This document shows positions 1 through 4,830 of a stretch of 5,009 nt of DNA, piece after piece (the first letter of the stretch is position 1; each line of letters opens with the position of its first letter). The translations under genes were made by a program, and so were the position numbers. The DNA is from Methanobrevibacter sp. GTDB lineage: Archaea > Methanobacteriota > Methanobacteria > Methanobacteriales > Methanobacteriaceae. The notes beneath the pieces were generated by a model that saw nothing but the letters and a program-made list of their open reading frames with translations, searched no databases and was not told where the DNA came from. The stretch spans positions 1 to 5,009 of the forward strand of contig JAFRCZ010000207.1 in the NCBI GenBank assembly GCA_017404125.1, written 5' to 3'.

Positions 1-267
1 GGCCTTATTTAGGAGTTCAGACCAGTCACTTCCTTCATCATTATAATTATTGTAATTGTCATCATTATCCCCAGAATCAAAGATTGAGAAAATTCCTCCC
101 CCTTCTGAACTGTCTAAATAACCGTTATTGTTTTTATCTTCATCGTAATCGCTGGCTACAATCCAATCTGAAAGACCGCCAGTCATAGAATAAACTGCAC
201 TGCTTGCAATAAAAGCAATTAAAGCAACAACTATATAAACTAAAAATTTTGCTTTTTTATCTTCCAT
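1..267 (-). CDS. Membrane-anchored protein with EF-hand calcium loop (5' part only, continues past window edge)
   Basis: The first 89 codons of a minus-strand gene are visible; the frame is open to base 1, so the C-terminus lies outside the window. The start is the ATG at 267-265, preceded after 4 nt by a strong ribosome binding site, GAGGTGA. The protein opens with a short charged stretch containing three lysines, then a hydrophobic segment at about residues 8-27, followed by polar acidic sequence. This reads as an uncleaved signal anchor or signal peptide with the rest outside the cell. Residues 44-55 (DKNNNGYLDSSE) fit a canonical 12-residue EF-hand/dockerin-type loop: D44, N46, N48 and D52 as side-chain ligands, G49 at position 6, L51 at position 8, E55 at position 12. 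After a Gly-rich patch comes a low-complexity Asp/Asn/Tyr stretch (about 64-77). I do not recognise the family; calcium binding is inferred from the loop alone. Confidence 0.8.
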   Translation of the reverse strand, partial: MEDKKAKFLVYIVVALIAFIASSAVYSMTGGLSDWIVASDYDEDKNNNGYLDSSEGGGIFSIFDSGDNDDNYNNYNDEGSDWSELLNKA

Positions 268-271
268 GATT

Positions 272-278
272 TCACCTC
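272..278 (-). promoter_or_regulatory. Ribosome binding site GAGGTGA for the EF-hand protein
   Basis: The minus strand reads GAGGTGA, then AATC, then the ATG. This matches the anti-Shine-Dalgarno complement GGAGGTGATC expected for methanogens and fixes the start codon. Confidence 0.8.
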
Positions 279-296
279 GATGATTTTTTTAATTCA

Positions 297-304
297 ATAT
301 ATAA
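297..304 (-). promoter_or_regulatory. Candidate TATA box for the EF-hand protein
   Basis: The minus strand reads TTATATAT here. A transcript start about 25 nt downstream would fall near 275, giving a very short leader around the ribosome binding site. The region is AT-rich, so the call rests mainly on position. Confidence 0.4.
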
Positions 305-371
305 TAGAAATCTCTTTATCACTGTTAGTTTCCAATGATTCAAATTAATACAAAATAAATATTAATTCAAT

Positions 372-395
372 TAAACATATAAATGTATATGTTTA
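372..395. repeat. Inverted repeat in the divergent promoter region (operator-like)
   Basis: The arms TAAACATATA (372-381) and TATATGTTTA (386-395) are perfect 10-bp reverse complements around a 4-bp centre, AATG. It lies in the 199-bp gap between the divergent EF-hand and YigZ genes, about 70-95 bp from each start codon. The dyad could be a dimeric regulator site, but high AT content makes chance dyads fairly common. I see no other distinct site in this gap apart from the TATA candidates. Confidence 0.4.
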
Positions 396-424
396 TAATA
401 TAAAATATTTATTATAGATATTCC

Positions 425-433
425 TTTAAAATA
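425..433 (+). promoter_or_regulatory. Candidate TATA box for the YigZ-family gene
   Basis: TTTAAAATA is centred about 38 nt before the ATG at 467. A transcript start near 454 would leave a leader of roughly 13 nt. No convincing Shine-Dalgarno site is present (only TTGATA just ahead of the ATG), which fits a very short leader or weak initiation. Confidence 0.35.
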
Positions 434-466
434 TTTTTTAAAAACTAATTATTATCAATTGATACT

Positions 467-1069
467 ATGAAAACAATAGCTAAACCCTTCCAAACATCCA
501 TAGATATTAAAAAATCTCAATTCATTTGCAGACTTTTCCCTGCTCAGAATGAAAAGGAAGCAAAGGAGATCATTAATGAGATATCTGAAGAATACAAGGA
601 TGCCACACATAACTGCACTGCCTATATAGTCAGTGATGGGGAAGGATTTGATGATGATGGGGAGCCTGGAGGAACTGCAGGAAGGCCTATGCTGAATGTC
701 TTAAAGAAAAATGAAATGGAAAATGTTGTGGCTATTGTAACAAGGTATTTCGGCGGAATCAAACTTGGTGCAGGTGGTTTGGTTCGTGCCTACAGCAAAT
801 CAGTTTTAGAAACCCTTTCCATTGCCGAGATTGTTGATATGGAATTGTATGAAATATTTAGATTTAGCTTTGAATATCAGCATATAAAAACAATTGATAA
901 TGAAATCAGGGCTAAGAATTTGGCTGTTGTTGAAAAGCAGTATGAAACTAATGTAATCTATTTTGTAGCTTCAAATAATGAGGATATGATTAAAAACATT
1001 CAGGAAAAATTAGCTAATGAAGTGAAAATAGAACATTTAGGTAGCAGATTTTTAGAAAAAATAGCTTAG
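467..1069 (+). CDS. yigZ: YigZ/IMPACT family protein (UPF0029 + DUF1949)
   Basis: A complete 200-residue protein, the usual length for bacterial and archaeal YigZ. Residues about 14-118 form the IMPACT N-terminal domain, with the signature DDGEPGGTAGRPML at 63-76 and VTRYFGGIKLGAGGLVRAYS at 91-110, both close to the family consensus. HNCTAYIV (48-55) is also typical. Residues about 130-195 match the position and character of the C-terminal DUF1949 ferredoxin-like domain. The family is related to eukaryotic IMPACT/YIH1, which binds Gcn1; the role of prokaryotic members is not settled, though links to translation or nucleic-acid binding have been proposed. It should be cytoplasmic, as no signal or membrane segment is seen. 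The ATG at 467 suits the family's N-terminus (MKT...F..S..IKKSQF). It is transcribed alone, divergent from the EF-hand gene and convergent with the TPR gene. The symbol follows the E. coli homologue. Confidence 0.95.
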   Translation: MKTIAKPFQTSIDIKKSQFICRLFPAQNEKEAKEIINEISEEYKDATHNCTAYIVSDGEGFDDDGEPGGTAGRPMLNVLKKNEMENVVAIVTRYFGGIKLGAGGLVRAYSKSVLETLSIAEIVDMELYEIFRFSFEYQHIKTIDNEIRAKNLAVVEKQYETNVIYFVASNNEDMIKNIQEKLANEVKIEHLGSRFLEKIA

Positions 1070-1110
1070 TTTAAAAGAATATTTAAGTTTCTTATTTTAT
1101 TATTTTATTC
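1056..1110. terminator. Overlapping convergent 3' ends with oligo-T tracts on both strands
   Basis: Only 22 nt separate the stop codons of the YigZ and TPR genes. On the plus strand a T-rich stretch (about 1088-1110) follows yigZ and lies in the 3' end of the TPR gene. On the minus strand a T6 run (1061-1056) follows the TPR gene and lies in the last codons of yigZ. Archaeal termination at oligo-T would therefore give transcripts that overlap at their 3' ends. No GC-rich hairpin is present. Confidence 0.4.
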
Positions 1111-2111
1111 AAAGCCTCTTCTTGATAAGGCTTTGCTTTTTTAAAAAAATCGGGATTTTTCAATGCTTTCTCAAAGCATTCTAAAGACTCTTCATATAAT
1201 CTTTTTCTTCTTAAAACTAGTCCTTTATTAAAATAAGCGCATGAATAATCATCACAAATGATTAAACATTTATCAAAGCATTCTAAGGATTTATCGTAAT
1301 CCCCTAAATTAAAGTAGGCAATCCCTTTCAGATTCAGTCCTTCTAAATCATTTTCATTAATTTCAAATATCCTCTCTATAAGTGAAAATGCCTTATGGGG
1401 GTTGTTTTCAATAATTATGCTTCTGTATGTTAAAGTTTTTAATTTGTTTATTTTCTTGTTTTCAGTTTTGGCTAATGTGGCTTTGGTGTTTTTGGGCTTG
1501 TTTTTGGCGGGTTTTTTATTTGGTGAATTTCTGGTGTTTTTTGAATATCTTTTATGCAGGAATTCCTTTTGAAGTTTACTATGCACTTTTTCCATCAAAT
1601 CGTTTACAAAGTCTTTAGAACTTGGATCTTCTTCAATGGCTTTTTCCAAGCAATCGAGGGCATCCCATAATCTATGGTGATTTTGACAGTCAATAGCTTC
1701 TTTAATCAATGATATTGTCCCTTCTTTAAAATCATATAATGAATTCAAATCATCAAGATTTGCTGTTTCAATAATTTCATTTTTCAGCACTCTGACAATA
1801 GATGATAAACTGGGATTGTATTCTAAGGATTTATCTAAATATCTTAAGGCGTTCTGATACTCATTAAGGCTTTTAGCTATAATGCCTTTATTCAAATATG
1901 CAGAAGAGCTTTCTTCAATGGATAGGGAATAATCAAAGACTTCTAAGGCTTCTTTGCTTTTATGCAGTTTCATCAAAGTTGACCCCTTGCCATTGAGGGC
2001 ATTGATATTTTTCGGCTGTTCCTTAAGGATCCCATTAAAAAGTTCCAGTGCATAATCAGTATCATTTTGCATATATTCATATGCCTCTTCAATTCTTGAC
2101 TCCATCTCCAT
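1092..2111 (-). CDS. TPR-repeat protein with lysine-rich central linker
   Basis: A 339-residue cytoplasmic protein with no signal peptide or membrane segment. The N-terminal half carries about three TPR units: around residues 8-35, 38-67 (ALNGKGSTLMKLHKSKEALE pattern) and 71-100 (AYLNKGIIAKSLNEYQNALR pattern). A less regular helical part (about 125-180) includes a degenerate TPR (LWDALDCLEKAIEEDP). A strongly basic, probably disordered linker spans about 186-226, rich in Lys, Asn and Pro. Two or three more TPRs follow at about 228-322, including GLNLKGIAYFNLGDYDKSLE and AYFNKGLVLRRKRLYEESLE. TPRs build superhelical peptide-binding scaffolds; the partner cannot be read from sequence. An in-frame GTG at 2120 would add three residues, but it lies inside the ribosome binding site GGAAGTGAT (2124-2116), so the ATG at 2111 is preferred. 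The gene is divergent from the DUF285/LRV gene and shares a repeat-rich promoter region with it. Confidence 0.85.
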   Translation of the reverse strand: MEMESRIEEAYEYMQNDTDYALELFNGILKEQPKNINALNGKGSTLMKLHKSKEALEVFDYSLSIEESSSAYLNKGIIAKSLNEYQNALRYLDKSLEYNPSLSSIVRVLKNEIIETANLDDLNSLYDFKEGTISLIKEAIDCQNHHRLWDALDCLEKAIEEDPSSKDFVNDLMEKVHSKLQKEFLHKRYSKNTRNSPNKKPAKNKPKNTKATLAKTENKKINKLKTLTYRSIIIENNPHKAFSLIERIFEINENDLEGLNLKGIAYFNLGDYDKSLECFDKCLIICDDYSCAYFNKGLVLRRKRLYEESLECFEKALKNPDFFKKAKPYQEEALNKIIK

Positions 2112-2115
2112 AATA

Positions 2116-2124
2116 ATCACTTCC
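2116..2124 (-). promoter_or_regulatory. Ribosome binding site GGAAGTGAT that decides the TPR gene start
   Basis: The minus strand reads GGAAGTGAT, TATT, ATG. The 4-nt spacing equals that of the EF-hand gene at the other end of the window. The GTG within it gives the longest reading frame but is better explained as part of the ribosome binding site. Confidence 0.65.
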
Positions 2125-2140
2125 TTAAACTTTTCAGATT

Positions 2141-2160
2141 AATTTTTAATTATAGCTTTT
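2141..2160 (-). repeat. Repeat A, copy 1 (contains a minus-strand TATA-like element)
   Basis: The plus strand reads AATTTTTAATTATAGCTTTT. It matches 2191-2210 at 18 of 20 bases. On the minus strand it holds TATAATTA (2154-2147), about 39 nt before the TPR start codon. A transcript start near 2125 would be just upstream of the ribosome binding site, so this copy is the best candidate TATA box for the TPR gene. Confidence 0.5.
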
Positions 2161-2162
2161 CA

Positions 2163-2182
2163 TTTGAGTTTAAACTTATAGT
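2163..2182. repeat. Repeat B, copy 1, with palindrome AGTTTAAACT
   Basis: TTTGAGTTTAAACTTATAGT is identical over 20 bp to 2247-2266; beyond it, after one mismatch (C/T), four more bases match. The core AGTTTAAACT (2167-2176) is a perfect 10-bp palindrome. It lies directly upstream, on the minus strand, of the candidate TPR TATA box, so it could be a regulator binding site. Confidence 0.65.
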
Positions 2183-2190
2183 CTTTAGAA

Positions 2191-2210
2191 AATTTTTAAT
2201 TATAACTCTT
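2191..2210 (-). repeat. Repeat A, copy 2
   Basis: AATTTTTAATTATAACTCTT differs from copy 1 at two positions and keeps the minus-strand TATAATTA. It begins 50 bp from copy 1, right after repeat B copy 1. It may be a second, upstream promoter element for the TPR gene or a leftover of local duplication. Confidence 0.4.
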
Positions 2211-2246
2211 ATAAATTATTAAATAATTATTAAATTTAACTTCTAG

Positions 2247-2266
2247 TTTGAGTTTAAACTTATAGT
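2247..2266. repeat. Repeat B, copy 2, with palindrome AGTTTAAACT
   Basis: An exact second copy of the 20-bp repeat, same orientation, 84 bp from the first, with the palindrome at 2251-2260. It lies about 70-80 bp upstream of the TATA box of the DUF285/LRV gene, so the pair is placed to serve both divergent genes. Confidence 0.65.
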
Positions 2267-2316
2267 TTTTAAATTGATTTAAAATTTATATCTTTTAGAA
2301 TATTAATGGAATAAAG

Positions 2317-2348
2317 GAAAAGCTTTATTCAATTTATATATGCTTTTC
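2317..2348. repeat. Short inverted repeat bracketing the TATA box
   Basis: GAAAAGC (2317-2323) and GCTTTTC (2342-2348) are perfect 7-bp reverse complements with 18 bp between them, and the TATA box at 2333-2340 lies inside. The layout would suit a repressor that blocks TBP, but arms of this length can occur by chance. Confidence 0.3.
2333..2340 (+). promoter_or_regulatory. TATA box TTTATATA for the DUF285/LRV gene
   Basis: An exact match to the consensus methanogen TATA box. A transcript start about 25 nt downstream falls near 2362, giving a leader of about 70 nt before the preferred start codon at 2434. That would make the in-frame TTG at 2362 part of the leader edge rather than coding. Confidence 0.6.
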
Positions 2349-2422
2349 AATAGAATCTAAATTGAATTTACTATTCAAGAAAATTAAATTTGATCTTAGA
2401 AAAAAGATGAAAGAGCAAATGG

Positions 2423-2426
2423 GGAG
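2423..2426 (+). promoter_or_regulatory. Ribosome binding site GGAG that decides the DUF285/LRV start
   Basis: GGGGAGTG (2421-2428) with its GGAG core ends 7 nt before the ATG at 2434. The earlier in-frame ATGs at 2407 and 2419 have no comparable site, and the longest frame begins with an unsupported TTG. Confidence 0.55.
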
Positions 2427-2433
2427 TGTTAAT

Positions 2434-3879
2434 ATGAATATGGATTATTTAAAAGAATTTGAAGATATGAATGTAACTACTAATAATGTCTTTGATTTAG
2501 GAGATTCTGGGCTATTGGTCATTCTAAAGGATGGAACTAATTTAAGCAAATGGGATGATGTCAAGGACAAGAGTGATGTTTTATATATCAGTGAAGACCT
2601 TTCAAAAGCAAAATCATATTCAAAGTATAAGGATTGCACTAATGCAAAAGTCATTGTCATGCAAAATTTCACTGACTGCTCTCAATTAAGCCCATATGTA
2701 AAAGGCGATTTGAAACATGCTTTCTCTAAATTAGATTCATTAGTTGCATTTTATGCAATCAATTGGGATACCTCCAATGAAACAACCCTGACAAATTTTT
2801 TCATAAGGGATTATTATTTGGAATATGTTTATCTTGAAGATTGGGACACTTCAAATGTTGAAAGCTTTTGGGGAATGTTTGCTGAATGCTGCAACTTAAA
2901 AACAGTTGAAGGGATTGAAAATTGGGATTTAAGCTCTGCAAGGAATATGGAATCCATGTTTGAATCCTGCCTTTCTCTGGAAGATATTTCCTTTTTATCC
3001 GATTGGGATATGTCAAATGTGGAAAACGTTTTTGAAATGTTTAGGGATTGCTATAGCTTAAAGGATGCAAGTTGCTTGAATTGGAAGTTTTGCAATCTTA
3101 AAAGAGGAGATAATTTATTCATGAACTGCTTTGAACTAGATTTTCGTCCAAATTGGTATGATTGGGACTTTACTACTAGATATAGCATTAGATTAGCTTT
3201 GGGAAGGATGGATGATAAGTCTATCTATTCTAAAATCATGGCTAATGAATTCAACAATCAGGATTTGTTTGTTGCTGTTGAGTACATTAGAGATGAAAAT
3301 TTATTGAAAGATATCATTAATTGCCCATCAGTCTCCTTTTATGCAAAAAGGGCTGCTTTATTGAATCCTGATTTAAAGGATGTTGAAATTTTAGAGGATG
3401 CTGCATTAAACAATTGGGGATCTGTTGAAAGGTCTTATGCAATTGAAAATCCTAATTTAACTAATGTTCCTCTTTTAAGGGACATCGCAGAATATGATGA
3501 AAACTATTTGGTTAGGTTTAAGGCAAAAAGAAGATTGAAGCAACTATGCATTTTTAGAAAGGATTATGCTAAGGAGTTTAAGGATCTTTATGAAACAATA
3601 GAATATTATTTGGAACATTATGATGGTCAGTATGAATTTAAAGAGCTTAAAGAAACTCTATACTTTTATAATAAGTTGACAGGTATCTTATTGGACTGGA
3701 AGAAATATTATCCTGATGATTCCAATATGGAATTGGCTTCAGTTATAGCCGGTTATTTGGTTGATGATTATGACGTTGAATTAATTCGAAAGACTTTCTT
3801 AAATGCAATGCCCTCATTAGCTGAGAATCAGGCATTGTTTGGATGGTTTGTTGCTAAAGCAGTTTCCTTAATGAAATGA
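2434..3879 (+). CDS. Cytoplasmic BspA/DUF285-like repeat protein fused to LRV/HEAT-like repeats
   Basis: 481 residues from the preferred ATG. Residues 1 to about 105 form an unassigned N-terminal part. Residues about 108-245 hold DUF285/BspA-type repeats, marked by WDTSN/WDLSS/WDMSN motifs with Trp at 111, 137, 164, 191 and 217 (26-27-residue period), each followed by an MF-x-x-C-x-x-L-like segment; the last unit (NWYDWDF) is degenerate. Residues about 265-370 change to helical repeats of about 28 residues with an R-x-A-x-x-NP pattern (NP at 311-312 and 339-340), like leucine-rich repeat variant (LRV) or HEAT repeats. The remaining 110 residues look helical and are unassigned. DUF285 proteins in gut methanogens and Mollicutes are usually surface proteins, but this one has no signal peptide or membrane anchor, so a cytoplasmic interaction scaffold is inferred. 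The gene is divergent from the TPR gene. In-frame alternative starts are 2407 and 2419. Confidence 0.8.
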   Translation: MNMDYLKEFEDMNVTTNNVFDLGDSGLLVILKDGTNLSKWDDVKDKSDVLYISEDLSKAKSYSKYKDCTNAKVIVMQNFTDCSQLSPYVKGDLKHAFSKLDSLVAFYAINWDTSNETTLTNFFIRDYYLEYVYLEDWDTSNVESFWGMFAECCNLKTVEGIENWDLSSARNMESMFESCLSLEDISFLSDWDMSNVENVFEMFRDCYSLKDASCLNWKFCNLKRGDNLFMNCFELDFRPNWYDWDFTTRYSIRLALGRMDDKSIYSKIMANEFNNQDLFVAVEYIRDENLLKDIINCPSVSFYAKRAALLNPDLKDVEILEDAALNNWGSVERSYAIENPNLTNVPLLRDIAEYDENYLVRFKAKRRLKQLCIFRKDYAKEFKDLYETIEYYLEHYDGQYEFKELKETLYFYNKLTGILLDWKKYYPDDSNMELASVIAGYLVDDYDVELIRKTFLNAMPSLAENQALFGWFVAKAVSLMK

Positions 3880-3894
3880 AATTTAGAATAAGGG

Positions 3895-3910
3895 TAAATT
3901 CATGAATTTA
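3895..3910. repeat. 16-bp perfect palindrome between the DUF285/LRV and FHA genes
   Basis: TAAATTCATGAATTTA is self-complementary over 16 bp and starts 16 bp after the stop codon at 3879. As RNA it could form only a weak 6-bp stem with a CAUG loop. It may be a regulator site or a 3'-end element, but in DNA this AT-rich about one such palindrome per window is expected by chance. Confidence 0.25.
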
Positions 3911-3981
3911 TAAAAATATTTTAAATGGTAATTACAAAATATTATTGAGAAGTTTTAAAAATAGTTTAATTTTTCAATAAA

Positions 3982-3990
3982 TTTATAAAT
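3982..3990 (+). promoter_or_regulatory. TATA box for the winged-helix/FHA gene
   Basis: TTTATAAAT is centred about 41 nt before the ATG at 4027. A start near 4010 would give a leader of about 16 nt that still includes the ribosome binding site. This supports separate transcription from the gene upstream, 147 bp away. Confidence 0.5.
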
Positions 3991-4012
3991 TTTCTCATCA
4001 CCATTTCTAAAA

Positions 4013-4018
4013 AAGGAG
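4013..4018 (+). promoter_or_regulatory. Ribosome binding site AAGGAG for the winged-helix/FHA gene
   Basis: AAGGAG ends 8 nt before the ATG at 4027, a normal spacing, and confirms that start. Confidence 0.7.
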
Positions 4019-4026
4019 CAATTGTC

Positions 4027-4830
4027 ATGAGTGAAAATGAAAATATTTACACAGAGATTATCGATTTTGAAGATTCCAATTTGATTTCAGTTAAATTGGC
4101 AGCAATCAACAACAAGGTTAGATTTTCCATACTTGAAATATTGAGGGATTTTCAAAAACTCAATATGAATAAGGACAATAGCTTTAAAAAGGACCCTTAT
4201 TACTCTCGTGAAATCAATGATATCCTTTTGAAAAAGTATGATATTAACATCACTCCTCAAATGTTAGGTCAACACATAAAGCAGCTTTTGGATGCAGATT
4301 TGGTTGAAGAGATTCCTCTTAAAAAGGAAGTGCCAAATAAGATAGGTGCTAGAAACGTAAAGGGATATATCTTGAAGGGGGATGCATTTGAAGATTTGTT
4401 TTTGGAGATCAATTTCCTCTCAGATGAACTCTTCAGCTTTTTTGATTTATATAAGGTCAATCAGAAGTTCTATGATGAAGATTATTGCATTCTAACAATT
4501 TTCAATGGAGTGGATAAAGGAAAGACATTTAAGGTTCATAAGGATGAAACCGTTTTGATAGGAAGAAAAGCAGATTTCTCTCAAGCAGATCTTGCTTCAT
4601 TCACCATTCTTTTGGATAACAGCTATACTGCAGTCAGCAATGTAGGAAAACCACATTTAAAATTATTCTACAAGGATGACAATTGGTGCATTTTAGATGA
4701 AGGCAGTACAAATGGAACTTTCATTGGCAATAAGGAAATAAGCACTGGCAGAATTACTCAGCTTAGAAAAAATTCATTTTTAAAATTAGCAAGAGGTGAG
4801 GGAGGAGCAGTCATTTACTGTTCTTTCTAA
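4027..4830 (+). CDS. Winged-helix transcriptional regulator with C-terminal FHA domain
   Basis: 267 residues, cytoplasmic. Residues about 20-118 resemble an ArsR-like winged helix: LAAINNKVRFSILEILRDF as first helix, a central segment with REINDILLKKY, a likely recognition helix around ITPQMLGQHIKQLLDADLV (75-93), and a wing ending in GYILKG (113-118). Residues about 119-150 are a linker helix. Residues about 153-266 are an FHA domain: TIFNG-VDKGKTFKV strands, IGR with R180, a displaced SxxH region (S204, H210), W220, and DEGSTNGTFIGN with N229-G230-T231. FHA domains bind phosphothreonine peptides, so the protein probably couples Ser/Thr phosphorylation to DNA binding or to docking of a partner. 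The canonical Ser three residues before the His is Gly207 here, or else a 3-residue insertion separates S204 from the His. No kinase gene is in the window. It has its own TATA box and ribosome binding site. Confidence 0.88.
   Translation: MSENENIYTEIIDFEDSNLISVKLAAINNKVRFSILEILRDFQKLNMNKDNSFKKDPYYSREINDILLKKYDINITPQMLGQHIKQLLDADLVEEIPLKKEVPNKIGARNVKGYILKGDAFEDLFLEINFLSDELFSFFDLYKVNQKFYDEDYCILTIFNGVDKGKTFKVHKDETVLIGRKADFSQADLASFTILLDNSYTAVSNVGKPHLKLFYKDDNWCILDEGSTNGTFIGNKEISTGRITQLRKNSFLKLARGEGGAVIYCSF

Noticed and set aside
1427..1618. 63-codon plus-strand reading frame rich in Phe, Cys and Trp
   Set aside because: It is the antisense of the Lys/Asn-rich linker of the TPR gene; the hydrophobic residues are complements of AAA/AAG/AAC codons. 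No ribosome binding site is seen.
2112..2120. GTG start adding three residues to the TPR protein
   Set aside because: The GTG is part of the Shine-Dalgarno sequence GGAAGTGAT that serves the ATG at 2111.
2141..2296. CRISPR array or transposon ends
   Set aside because: The repeats are only two copies each, 20 bp, with unequal spacing and no spacer-like unique units; no transposase or target duplication is present.
2362..2433. 24 extra N-terminal codons for the DUF285/LRV gene starting at TTG
   Set aside because: TTG has no ribosome binding site, it coincides with the expected transcript start from the TATA box at 2333-2340, and the added residues are not a signal peptide. The GGAG site favours 2434.
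2445..3016. Two minus-strand reading frames (2445-2672 and 2801-3016)
   Set aside because: Both lie opposite the DUF285/LRV gene, whose protein repeats are well formed; composition is typical of antisense shadow frames.
3895..3910. Palindrome TAAATTCATGAATTTA as a rho-independent terminator or a confirmed operator
   Set aside because: A 6-bp AT stem is too weak to be a convincing hairpin, no T-run follows directly, and one such palindrome per window is expected by chance in DNA this AT-rich. It is kept only as a low-confidence repeat.
4269..4460. 63-codon minus-strand reading frame
   Set aside because: It lies opposite the winged-helix/FHA gene, with no start signal and Ser/Lys-rich shadow composition.
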